NCBI GenBank assembly: GCA_033296885.1
Contig: MU863987.1
Span: forward strand, 1 to 64,000
Source: Triangularia verruculosa
Taxonomy: Eukaryota; Ascomycota; Sordariomycetes; Sordariales; Podosporaceae
Reading direction: 5' to 3'
Length of the DNA: 64,000 bases
Part shown: positions 35,121 to 46,246 of the stretch, in pieces
Numbering within the stretch: position 1 is the stretch's first letter
How the letters are laid out: every line of letters begins with the position of its first letter
Notes under the pieces: generated by a model
What the model was told of the DNA's origin: nothing
Databases searched by the model: none
Seen by the model: the letters and a program-made list of their open reading frames with translations, nothing else
Made by a program: the position numbers and the translations under genes

Positions 35121-36822
35121 TGTGGGGTATCGCCGGCCTTGGGCGGAAGGCGCGGGATTGTGAGCGCTGGACTATACGATGGTGTAAGAGATCCAAATCG
35201 CGTGTGTTGAACGTCTTCTAATGACTAGCGAGCCATGGTGATCATCGGCGACAAAGTGTCAGGTTGGAGATGAAAAGTGAATGACAGAAAGAGGGCTGAG
35301 AAAGCGGGATCAGCCGGGGCTTAGGCAGCCAAGAGGCCGTCAGTCAGCAACGGACTCGGGGACGGCAGGCGCGGGAGTCGTGCCCCAGTTCCGAGTAATA
35401 GTGCCACTTGCATTGTCAGCTTCGGTCCAAAAGGGAAGGTGGGACACATTGGTCATCGCCTTTCGCGAATTGAAGAAGTTGAACAATGGCATTTCACGTG
35501 AGTTTATTGGATTAAAAGCAAAAAGGATGTTCCTAAACTGTCAAGAATGTGCTCAAAATTGCTGGGCATTGTCGTCTTGGAGACTTGGACTTTTAGCGTC
35601 CCGGACAAAGGCATCATGAATGTGGGGGAGGCACAATCACTAGCACAACAGTTTGCATAAGTTGCGTGTGCTATCTCCGAAACATCTGTTATCGATAAGA
35701 GGGACGACGGGACGACAAGCAGTCCCTCCACACTTTCTTCGAGACCGATCTGTGTCTGAATTACACAAGCACCACCTCGAATATATCACTCTTCAATCAA
35801 CTTCGGGCGAACAACCTACAAGGCTGCCTTATCAGTATCACCAGTTCACGAGGAGTCTTTGCAGGCGCCGTCATGCAGAGCGAGTTACACAAGGGTCTCG
35901 GCACGTTGAGACACTGACAGCCCAGGAACACCACATGCTGAGTGACAAACCGATCCAGCTCGCCACGCCGCAGATAAAATAATTGGTACTGTAAGCTAGG
36001 ATCACACCTTAAAAATAGTAGAAAAGGCCTAACAACTATCTTCTTTGGGCTTATTACTATCTTTTCATACGGTAAAAGTATCTTTTAAAGTGTTCTGAAT
36101 ATCTTCTAAGGCCTCTTACTATCTTTTGAGGTCTATCAACTATCTTTTAAGGCCTAATACTATCTTTTGAGGCCTATTAACTATCTTTCAATGCTGTATT
36201 CCCCCGTTGCAGTGCCGGTCTTTTTGTCTAGGACGAGCTCGCCAGAAAGAAGTCCCGGAATCCTCTGTCTTTGAGGTATATCGCAATGCCATATCATCAA
36301 TATCGATATCAAAAGATCCGACATGGCAATGATCGACGATCCTCGCCACCAAGCCCACTGGCCAGACCTGACCGAAATCCTTGCACTCTCAAAGTGCCGC
36401 AGCTGACATCTGCATCCCACCTGTCCTCCCCACCATCTTCGAGATGCCACTAGTGGGAGGCTTTCAGCCTCACCCTCTGTCAACTGCAAGTCCCATTCGT
36501 CAAATCCCCGGCTCGCCGCATTTGAGTGTCTGTATTGGGATTCGAGATGGGCCTGATAGCAAGCCACGAACAATTGGATTGTTTGGTTCTGCCCATATCG
36601 GCGAGGGCAGGTTGGGTGAAAGAAAGCCACATTGACACCATACGGACCAGCTGTGAGGATCTGGATGCATGCAGACCTTCGGACTTCTGCGACTGACATG
36701 TGGTGAGGTTGGTAACGAGGTTTATAAGGATGATGCCGAACGCTGCGCTGCGCTTGCGAGGCTGATGATGTCTGCTCGGCGCATGTCAATCGTTACTACC
36801 TACAACCACGACCCTGAGAAGG
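35121..36822. other. Intergenic region with a 21-bp tandem repeat
   Basis: This is a 1.7-kb gap between divergent genes. Apart from the tandem repeat at 36025-36188, nothing is recognisable. An open minus-strand frame (36181-36789, 202 codons) lacks any domain and begins inside the promoter of the next gene. Confidence 0.5.
36025..36188. repeat. Degenerate 21-bp tandem repeat, about eight units
   Basis: The unit approximates RAGGCCTAWYAACTATCTTTT. The last four units (36107 onward) are best conserved, 20-21 bp each; the earlier ones are more diverged. Differences are substitutions with one-base length changes. It is AT-rich compared with its surroundings and lies about 0.65 kb upstream of the mucin-like gene. 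Confidence 0.75.
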
Positions 36823-38977
36823 ATGCGCTTCCGAAAACAGCTTGCGCTGGTTATCGCGACGGCACTGAGTTGGTTTTTTTTGGTTGAAGGATCGCCTGTC
36901 TCGGCTCAGGATGAAAATGCGACGGTAGCCCTGCCCGACACCAGCCCGGTTGGCTACGGGCTGTTACGATATGCTTCTCCAGACCTCCGACGACGTTTAC
37001 TGGGAGAGGAGGGCGGTGTTACAGGGGGTCTCGGCAAGAGACAGTGTACTACCAACCAGCTCACTTGTGTTGGATGGACTAATGTCTGTTGTCCGCGTGG
37101 AACTACATGCTGCAGCGTAACGACTTGCTGTCTGGCTGGATACGGTTGTTATGGTGGCTACTGCTTGCTGGATACGGTGTAAGCTTAGTTTCCGTGCCGT
37201 TCTACAGTCGTAAGAGGTGGTCGGTACTGACTGCAGGCTTTGTTGGAATAGGTATACGTTGACAACGACGAGAACAGTGTGGACAACTCGATACTCGACG
37301 TATACCGATTATGAGACATCCTACTCGACCTACATAAGCGTGTCATATGACTATACAACAGTTACAGTGCGGTCGAGGAATGGTGTGGCTACGGAAACAG
37401 AATGGACGACGGTCACCCGAGAAGCAGCGAAGCGACGGCAGTTTGCGGCTCCAACGGCAACAAGCACATATTTCGCTGTTCACACTCCTCTGCCAACCAA
37501 GCCTCCACGATTAGAAGAACATGGGACAGACACAATGGAGCTGTCCCCAAACCATCCTGGGCTGGTGAGACGCATATTGGAACGAGCTGGTGTAGTCGAA
37601 AAGAGGGCCTCGACAGCTTGGATCACTGTTTACCCTACATGGACAACAACATTCTGGTATTACCGCACCTCATGGTATTATCGCTACGTAACCAGCGTAA
37701 GGTACTCGACAATCACAAGCACAAAGATCATTTTTGATGGCGCAAGCTCGACCACGACTGTTCAGTCCACCACCACGGTCTACACCCAAAAGCCACCACC
37801 CCCGGCTCAAACACCACCGCCAAACAACCCTAATCCCGACCCGCCACCATCAAATAATACCCCAGCCCCGCCACCGGCGGATGAGCCTCCTCAGACCAAA
37901 CCTCCCGAAACGGTGACCTTGACCCAACCCCCTCCCGATAACACCGGGGGTGGCAGAGGTGGTGGTGATACCAACAATACCCCACCCCCACCACCGGATA
38001 CGATTCCCGTCTCCGTCACCGTCTTTCTCACACCGAGCAACATCATTCTGCCAACCGACTCATCCGCCAGCCTGAACCTCAAAACGTCAACTTCGGCAGG
38101 AACAGTCTTCATCATCGCGACCACTGAGACACCCACGCCTGACCCGGCCGCCACGACTCTCCCCCAGGGCACCGTCATCGGAATCGGCGTCGGTTCCGCC
38201 CTGGGCGGTATCGCCCTCATTGCAGCTTTAGTGTTCTTTTTCTTGCGTTATCGCCGGAAAACTGCCGCCTCTTCGGTGGATAACTCGACGGTTGGGAGAA
38301 ACTCGCAGATGACTGCCGTTCCTGTTGGCGGTGGGAATGGAAGTAGTGGCGGTCACGACAGTGCCTTGTATGGTGTTTTTGGGAGAAAGGAGATTGACAG
38401 TAGATCGCCCAGTGTAACTGTCAGCTCGCCTGTAGTTGGCTCACCGTCGCCGGGGAATGTCACCGGGGCGGGGACGGTGTCAAGTATGTCACCTCCACCA
38501 CAGGAGAGGCAGAGGGGTGGAAGTTACATCTCGGAGTTGGAACAAAATGCTGGGAGACGCACACCCGGCATGCAGGAGTTGCATGAGACTACGCGGGGGT
38601 CGGAACTTTATGATACTAACGGAGTGTATCCTGGAGGAGGCTATGGATTTCAAGGAGGTCCGGGGTGGCATGGTCAAGAGCTACCGACGAGGCCGTTTTC
38701 GCCTGGGCTGCAGGAGATGCCGGAGGAGGGACATTATGAACAGGGTTACATGGGAACAGGGCAAGGACAGGGTCGTCCGGTGCCCTATCGGCAGTATGGC
38801 CAGCCGACGGCGCCGGATCTGGGTGTAAGACCACCGCAAATGAGAGAGGCGAGGGGAGAGAGCGAAGGAGATCCTTATGGCCTGGGCGATGTGCCTTATC
38901 CCAGTCCAGAGCAATTGGCGAGGGGGTATGGACCTGTGGGTGGGCAGGGACAAGGACAGGGATGGGTTGGGAGGTAA
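36823..38977 (+). CDS. Single-pass cell-surface protein with Cys-rich head and Thr/Pro-rich stalk
   Basis: Two exons (36823-37178, 37252-38977) give 693 aa. Residues 1-25 are a signal peptide. About residues 83-118 form a compact Cys-rich module (CCPRGTTCCSVTTCCLAGYG) after a Lys-Arg processing site (LGKRQC). A Thr/Tyr/Ser-rich stretch follows with WTTRYSTYTDYETSYSTY-like tracts, then a proline-rich stalk (PPPPAQTPPPNNPNP). One membrane span (VIGIGVGSALGGIALIAALV) is followed by RYRRK and a long Gly/Pro/Gln-rich cytoplasmic tail. The layout is that of fungal wall-stress sensors of the Mid2/Wsc kind, but no WSC domain is visible, so a sensor role is only an inference. The exon junction was fixed by frame. 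Confidence 0.78.
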
Positions 38978-39774
38978 TGTAATGGTCTTTATAGTGCGAT
39001 TGAATCTACCTATGTTTATATGCCTAATGCTTATCAGATGTCAGATAACGGATCAACGTCATCCCTATCGACAAGTGGTGATGAAATGCGATTCAGGGGC
39101 TGAATTGGAGCAAAGAAAGGTGGCCAGGGGCTTCGGCATCGACTGGGCAACCAGGAGGTGGAGATCTTAGCTCTTACACAACACACACCACCTTAGCCAC
39201 CGTTTAATTGATACATTGCCCCCTCTACTCTTCTTTCACTGTGACCTGTCACGCACGCAACGAAATGGTGGCAACACAATGCCTCAAGCGAACGTCTTGT
39301 ATTCTTCGATGATCTTCCCAAAAGTTCCTTGGCTGCTCCGGCCGCTATCATGTTTCCCACGTCACGTGCCCAGTCTAGTGCATGCTCCACTCCGTATCTT
39401 ACAGACCTCTATTTAGCAAGGATCCATCAATCTGGTCATCTGGACCATCGGACGTTTATTATAAGGTGTTCCCACCTGCAGATTCTCACAGCTTGATTCT
39501 TCACTCAATTCATCACCTTTTTTACCATTACTTGCTTCACATCCTGTGTAACCGCAACAGTCTGTAAATTAATAGGCAATAAAATTACCTCGAGCACGCG
39601 CTGCTGCCCCCTCGAGCACGCGCTGCTGAAGGCAAGCTCGGATGGAATCTTCCTGGCGAGCACGCGCTGACCTACTCCTGAGCGAGCGCTAACCTCCTCC
39701 CGAGCGAGCGCTGCTGATAACCACCCAGTCGGAATATGCCAAAAAGCTTAGCTGCCCGCTCTTCTACTCCTGAT
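38978..39774. other. Intergenic region with GC-rich repeat
   Basis: About 0.8 kb separates the convergent mucin-like and kinase-like genes. No coding region is supported. The only distinct feature is the GAGCACGCGCTG repeat at 39591-39717. Confidence 0.5.
39591..39717. repeat. Interspersed GC-rich repeat, five copies of a GAGCACGCGCTG-like motif
   Basis: CGAGCACGCGCTGCTG occurs near 39591 and again near 39612. Shorter or variant copies are at about 39656 (CGAGCACGCGCTG), 39681 (GAGCGAGCGCT) and 39701 (CGAGCGAGCGCTGCTG). Spacers of 5-30 bases differ in sequence. It is more GC-rich than its flanks. No terminal repeats or target duplication are visible. Confidence 0.6.
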
Positions 39775-40911
39775 TCAAAGGCAAGTTGTCTCTTGAGGAG
39801 TGCCAGTTGCTAGAATGAACTTTCTTCGTATCATTTGCTCCAGGAGCCGACGGGTTGCTGGTCGCAGTTCATCAGGAAACCCATTCTTGAACGGCCACGC
39901 CATGTCTGGCAGCTCATACTGGTCTGAGCCTGCCCATGTCTGGATTAACCAGTGGGCAACAAGATCCTTGTCCGTGATCCAAACTTCGGGTCGCCAGTGG
40001 CGCCACGGGCCATCTTCGGCGAATTCCTTACTATCGATTGGTGGAAAAGGCCAACAACGTTGAATTGGCGATGTCGGTTTGTCGGACGACTTGGCATTGG
40101 CCATGTGCTTGGGGTGTGCCACAAAGTTGATGTACTCATACAAGGTAGCAGATGCAAAGTCTATCAGTTTGACAGATCCGTCCTTGCAAATCATGACGTT
40201 CCCTGGCTTCAGGCCTGGCAAACCCAACAAGCAGTTCCACCACAACTGTGCCCCGATGTCCACCAGCTTTTGCAACACGGCCATGCGCTGCTCTTCATCG
40301 GGGAGTTTGCCTTGTGAGATCATGTCTCGCATCACATCTCCATCTAAACGCTCCAAGAGAATCAAGCGAACCCAGCGTGGATGCTCTGGTCGGTGGGTTG
40401 GAACCGCAAAGGTCCAAGATCCATGGTACTCCGGGGCAACGACAGGATCCCCGAGTGCTACCCGTTTATCTATGAGCATATAAGCGTTGGCCTCGATGGC
40501 GTATTCCAAATCTGCGCGAGACATGCAGTCCATCTCGTCCAAGATTGATTCGTGCTCGCTCATGAAAGGGTAGTCAACGCCGTCGTAAATCTTGGCAATG
40601 TACTGCGCCGAAGGAGCATGGTCCCAATGACATGCGACGACGGTTGGACCGTTGCTGTGGTGAACGTCACCGTCTAGGACGATGGTCCATTCCTGTTTCT
40701 AGTTTTCGGGCATATCTTCCCACGCTATATCATCCATGGGAGGGTTATCGAGCGCAAACTTGACGCGGTCTTGTCTCTGCGCAAAAATGGGCTCGAGTCG
40801 TTTTGAGTAGTAACAGCGCCCGAAGGGTTCTGGTGCGTAATGAAGTCTTATATTAAGCTTAGTGCCAGCTGAGTATCGCTCGCTGGGTGTGGAAAGAGTT
40901 TGTGACGACAT
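39775..40911 (-). pseudogene. Kinase-like protein gene broken by one in-frame stop
   Basis: From the ATG at 40911 the frame runs 70 codons to a TAG (40699-40701), then continues in the same frame without another stop to 39775, 379 codons in all. The downstream part has a weak protein-kinase fold: a possible ATP-binding Lys in QYIAKIYD, a helix-C-like Glu, and a catalytic-loop remnant LPGLKPGNVMI followed by VKLIDFASA. The HRD Asp is missing and DFG reads DFA, so catalysis is unlikely even if full length. I see no splice donor before the TAG that would remove it. A CAG-to-TAG change is a natural explanation. The alternative is a start at the Met at 40563, giving a 262-aa protein. Confidence 0.65.
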
Positions 40912-42289
40912 TTGATGATCGCGATGTCGAGTCTGGTGTGGTAAGAGGAAAGTTTTGGGAAGCTGTAGTGGGGTCCTGGAGAAGTTCTCATTTGGTCTTC
41001 AGAGCTTCCCTCTTCTTGGAGACTTTCTCGAACGTCTCCAAAGCTAAGCGGGCCAGTCAACAACAAGCCTTTCACTACCGTCCACATGGTTACGGGTGAT
41101 CGGGGTCCCCAAGAATCTCCGGAACGGCAGACCGAACCGTTGGTGGCTCTTGAATGCGAATTCGCTGTGTGGCCTTCCAGCTTTTAACTGTCATTGAATA
41201 TTGATTACGAATAAGGTAGTTTCAGTTTTTTAATTAATAGACGAAGAGAATCTCGTTTATTATATTACTATAATAGCCCTATTGCTATTTATATTGAAGC
41301 CTATCATCGTATATGATGAAGATTATGGCGAAAAAGATAAACGAAATTCAACTGGGGTTGGGGTTTTGTGTGAGAAAAATAGAGGGGGGCGTTGGTAAGA
41401 CAATGGGGGGGCTCCGAATAGGCTTGCTCTTTTCTTTTCTATGACGTGCGTGGTTGCCTACTTGTAACAACCATTCCCCCGGCCCACGTGGCCTAGATGA
41501 GTGGCTTAGGCATTTGATCTCGTCAGCTGCGGATGGAGGTGCATAAGCTGCAGCAATGGTGTTGGCTTCAACCCAATCATTTCTGGTTCCGGAAATCCAG
41601 GAGGCGAAGCCACACATTGGAACCAATAGAGTGCGAGCAAAACAAGTCTTCACCATTTTTTGGTTTCAAAACGTCTTTAAAATAGCCGCGCTGGCCGTCT
41701 TTTGCTGAGCCGTCATTCTCAGATTGCCTGCCGCGTCGTGGGCGAAATGCTAAAGACTCTTACATAACCTAGGTACCTTAAAAGTAAGCACCCTAAAAGA
41801 CAGCCGATACGCATCTCAACGTAGCTTGTTACCTAGCTTGAAAAGTCAACAGCACTGCAACAATTGCTCACGTGAATTCATCAATTCTAGTACGTTTGTG
41901 TCACTAGGAAATGTGCTGACCAATGAGGAGGGTGGGAATCAACTGCTCTACGGCTTCTGAATTTTCAAAGAGCGGTCAGGTAGGATATGCTGCTGAGCCG
42001 TCAAAGTTGAAGCTTGCACGTGCTTGCAAGCTCTGCTTAGGTAAGGTACCTACCTACCTTACGCAGCTGGCCGTGTCTGGAGATATGCGACCGTCATGCG
42101 TCAGTAATATTGAAGTGCTACCGCTTTTGGCCCTTCTTCATCTCAATTTCAAACAATATAAATGGATCACGGCGTCTACTATATGTGTGGTCACGCAGAA
42201 TATCCTAACCATGCTTAGCCAGAGCAATACAAAGCGGTCAGTAACATAGTGCAAGCGACCTGGTTATGAAGAACTGTGTTTCAGATTTC
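40912..42289. other. Intergenic region, no gene supported
   Basis: About 1.4 kb between the broken kinase-like gene and the NACHT gene. It includes a short AT-rich patch (about 41200-41300) and a near-palindrome of GTAAGGTA/TACCTTAC type at about 42040-42062. No domain-bearing frame was found. Confidence 0.5.
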
Positions 42290-45200
42290 TTAGGTATGCT
42301 CGTCACCCTCACCCTGAAGTCGAGTCGACAGCCGTGCAGGTTCTCCTACGTCCCGGGTCAACGCCACAAGACATGCTTGGCCCACCCTTGACTTGTGGTG
42401 ATTCGCCAGTGTATCGCGACGTGCAAACTTCTTACCACACGGCCCACAAATGAAACCCGCTTCCTCGTCATGACCTTTTCTATGTCTATTGAAGTCACTC
42501 TCCCGAGCAAATGCTTGGCTACAGACTTGGCACCGCCAAGGCCGGTCTTCACTGTGAGTGTGAAGGTGGGAATCGAGGTTAAATTTGCGAGGAAAGACTT
42601 TGTCGCAGAATCGGCACCTGTACTCTCTTTTTGGTCTTTTGCCAATACGGGATGACTGCTGGAGGTCCATTGTCCCATCAGCTGCATTATGAGATGCCGA
42701 ATTTTGCGCCTGCTGCGCTTCAAGCTCTTCGCTTCCATTCGTGTTGGATTCAGCAACGTTCGTCAAATCTGACGATCTGGCGGCAGCTCTTGATCGCTGG
42801 AGTCGTAGACTTCGGGACAGTTCGAGGTCATCAGGAAACTCATACTCGGACCCTTGGCTGCCATGAGTGTCTCTCATATGTCTCAGTAGCTCCCTTTCGG
42901 AGGCCATCCCAGTCGTTCCGCTCAAACAGCCAGCAACGGTGCATCGAAATGGCCGTTTGTGTCTTTCGAGATGATGCTCCCGTTGTTCGGCGTATGTGAA
43001 TCCATTTGCAAAGAACCTGCAGCTGAGCCTCGGACATTTGAAGAGATTCGCACCATAATGGTTTTCAATCTTGCTTTTGATGCTATCGTCGCTCTGAGCG
43101 TCAAAAAGCAACCGTTCAAGAGCAGCTCGGACTTCTTCCACAATGTCCACAAGATCGAGAGCAATCTCGGATCTAGCAACTTCACCATAGAAGGTCAATT
43201 GCTTCCGTGTCGATATAACTGCCTGTTGTAACCGCTCATAACACTGCATATTCTCAAGGCAGCGGAGTCGAGCCGCGTTCCCTTGTGAGAGAGGAAAGCG
43301 GGTTGCTGGGTTCGTGTAATGGAGCTTGATAAATTCTTCAAGGATGTCAGAGATATCGCGAGTGTCGGAATTTCCCTCCTCCAAAGATGATAAACTCGCT
43401 TCAAGATGCCGTACCCAGTAAACAACAGCGTAGTCCATAAAGGCATAAAACCCCTCAAGAATGAACCGATCTCTTTCCAGAGATCCAAGCACATCTGTAA
43501 AACCTGGGAAGTTCAGATACTTGATGCAAAGGGACGCCAACTGCAAATCTGCTAGGGCCGGATTGACATGTTTCTCACTAATCAAAAAGCTAGAGTATGG
43601 TAAGCATCCTCACTAGGTACCTAGGTAGCTACCGTGATGACGAGAAAAGAAGGGAACTTACAGCTTGGCTGTCAGATGTACGAGTTCTACGGTCCCATCT
43701 GATCGGATTTCGACGAGTGATCCACAGAGATCTTTTGAGTCAACACGGAATCGTAAACGACGGAAGTCCACTGTCTCAGTTGCCACGTCGATAGATTTCG
43801 CGCCCTGAATTTCATGCCATTTCATGGACCGTTTGGCGCAGACCAGCCAACTAAGCAACATCCTGCTCCCTCGTTGCTCCGACTCAGACGCATGGTCAAA
43901 TATTCTGAAAATGATTCGAGAGTAACTGTAGATGAAAGCATTAGCGTCTGCAGATGTCGCACATGCCTCGAGGTCCAGAAAGTGGAAAAGCTTACGCGGC
44001 ATTGATCTCAGATGGGAAGCGCCCCTGTTCAAGCTCATAGTCTAGATCTTCGGCGTCGACCTGATGCAGTAGATTGGTGGATATCAATTTAGCGAGTAAA
44101 AACATGCCTTAAAGAGCGGCTGTCAGCAAATAACCACGATCTTGGCAGACAACATGGATTTTTACCTGCAGCAGCCTCAACAATGCGCTTTATAATAAAC
44201 TCTCTCCTTTCGTCCGAAACCTCAAATTTTATCTGGATGTCGTGTGCCCACTTGGAGCTAAAACGTTCAATGTCCTGACGGTTATCCTGACTTCGAATCT
44301 TGATCACGGAAAGACCAGCAAAATCCTTCCGTGCAATTCCATCTTCCTGACTCACAAAAAGACATCGAACTCGTGTGGGGTTTGATGTCGGGAGGTCTTC
44401 GACGAGCCCGCGAAACCAGGACGCAATATTGTCTCGTTCTTTTCTTGGGCACTCATCGATCCCATCCAAGATGATGTACACGCTTGGAAAGTTGTGAAGT
44501 GACACCTTGAGTAAGTCCTCTATGGTGGTTCGGGTGACCAATACTGCCTCTGCGCTGTTTACGTACTTGTCATGGTAGTATGGAAGCAGTACGTCCCTGT
44601 TATAAGGAAGGAGTTGGCAGAGGAGGCTGCGTGCAATTGACACAAAATTATCCCGTTCGTTGTCGCCATTTCTGCAAAAGAAATACAACACCACTGGCGT
44701 AGGGCTGATCTGTTGGGCCTGTTCAACTACTAAGGAAGCCAGAACTGTTTTTCCTGGTCAATCAGGTCAGCGTGATGGGTGTGATGGTCCTGTTTTGCCA
44801 CTGACCTGCACCCGGAATGCCATTGAGCCATAAGACAGGAGGAACCAATTGACAGGGCGTTTCGAACCATTCTTTAAACTTCGGATTGTCCAGTAACCAG
44901 TATCCTGTGCCCGGGTAGCCGCTCCGAAGCTTGGTGTATTTGTCTTGATCGTTGATTACATTTGCTGCTCTCAACCATCCATGGAGCTCGCGAAGCATTC
45001 TATTGCCTTCGGCATCAGCAATTTGCTTAAAGTTCTCGTCCATGGCTTTTCTCTCCTTGAGAGATTCTTCAATGCGCGACAAATTTGCCTGATTGATGAT
45101 CAAGTCTCTATGTCTCCTAATACCCTTGATCAAGTCATCAAACCGGGACTTGTATGTTTTCCAGGTCGCCTGAAAAACCTGCTTCCACACTAGCAGGTTG

Positions 45201-45869
45201 CATGTCATTAGCAAAATGTCATAAAGAGTTTAAAAGGCTTTCTTTTGTGGGCGGTGTGACAAAGGAGGACGTACTTGGCTGCTGGAAGTATTTCAGGGCC
45301 CGCCGGTGGAACTCTAAGACATCTTTGTAAAGGTACGCCAACACCCTCCTCATGTTAGAGTCCCCCTGGAAAATCATCTCATACTGCATGACAAGCGGGA
45401 TCTCCTCTCCAAGACTCTCGTATATGCTGATAAGCTCGGTGAATGCATCCGAAAAAGAACTGGCAATCTGTACTCTCGTTAAAGTCCGAATACAGAGGAT
45501 TCGTAATCGCCTTACCTGTATCAATAGCTTGAGTGGCCCCTTGCGATTGGTCAGCAAATCATTCCAGTGGTCGTGCTTCCGATGAAGGTAAGGCGGTCTT
45601 ACCCATACAAATGCGACGAAATCTGACGTGTTTGTGAAGGTCTCAACGACCTTCCCGAGTTGATCAAGCGCTTCAAGAGCTGGCCTCAAGCGCCCAACTG
45701 CTTGAAGCCGTCTGCTGGCATGCTGCTCCCTCTGAACTTTGTCAACTTCGGCAAGGAGATCAGCAAGTGTGGTTGCTTGAAATATCGATCGTTGCTTCGG
45801 TCGCAGCTCCGCCTTAAAACTGTCAAGGGCTTGTGCAAAGGCGGATACTGCAGCCACCGTTGCCGCCAT
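42290..45869 (-). CDS. STAND/NLR-like protein: N-terminal helical domain, NACHT, C-terminal C2H2 fingers
   Basis: A signal-transducing NTPase of the fungal NLR-like class. Seven exons (45869-45516, 45467-45275, 45189-44806, 44753-44166, 44107-43996, 43925-43662, 43589-42290) give 1,064 aa. Residues 1 to about 250 match the helical N-terminal region found ahead of many fungal NACHT proteins (FVWVRPPY, VMQYEMIFQ, YKDVLEFHRRALKYFQ). NACHT follows: Walker A GIPGAGKT (306-313, split by an intron), Walker B VYIILDGIDEC (402-412), a sensor-like RVRCLFVSQE, and a winged-helix-like stretch to about 630. Instead of WD40, ankyrin or TPR repeats, residues of about 815-1045 carry five C2H2-like fingers, the last three classical (YRCRFCDKVF, WRCQVCSQAF, FICGPCGKKF). 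This suggests nucleic-acid or protein binding as the sensing or output end. It is divergent from the SNF2/RING gene. Confidence 0.88.
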
Positions 45870-46246
45870 TGTGACTTTCGTTACTGCGAAAACGTTTCCG
45901 AGGCATCAAATTGGTTGATCAGCAACCTGGAACGGTGATATCATGATAGGCCGCAAAAGAGTGCACTGCAGGCATACCGTCTCCCAAGTTGAGAGGTTTG
46001 CGAGTCAATCCAAGGTCCCACAGTAGTAGGTAGCGGCAATTCAGCGGCCAAGGCTTTCAGGCGAGACTGCAGGTCGTCCGCGCCCCAAATTGGTTGCCTT
46101 ACTGAGTGGCAGGTATAATGTCCGCCAAGCCACTTGCCGAGGAAGCATCAGCAGACCGCCAACTCATTCAACAGTTGTGTAACGGTTTCTGACTTGCGCA
46201 GTTCTGTATATTCAACTTATCAAAGTAAAGCCATGTTGATGTGAAC
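45870..46246. promoter_or_regulatory. Shared 377-bp upstream region of the NACHT and SNF2/RING genes
   Basis: The two start codons point away from each other across 377 bp with no other gene between, so both promoters must lie here. I see no TATA box or repeated operator. The shortness of the gap, compared with 1.0-1.7 kb for three other divergent pairs in this window, is the main sign that the two could be co-regulated. Confidence 0.5.

Noticed and set aside
36181..36789. 202-codon minus-strand open frame.
   Set aside because: No domain, no introns or homology recognised, and it covers the upstream region of the gene at 36823.
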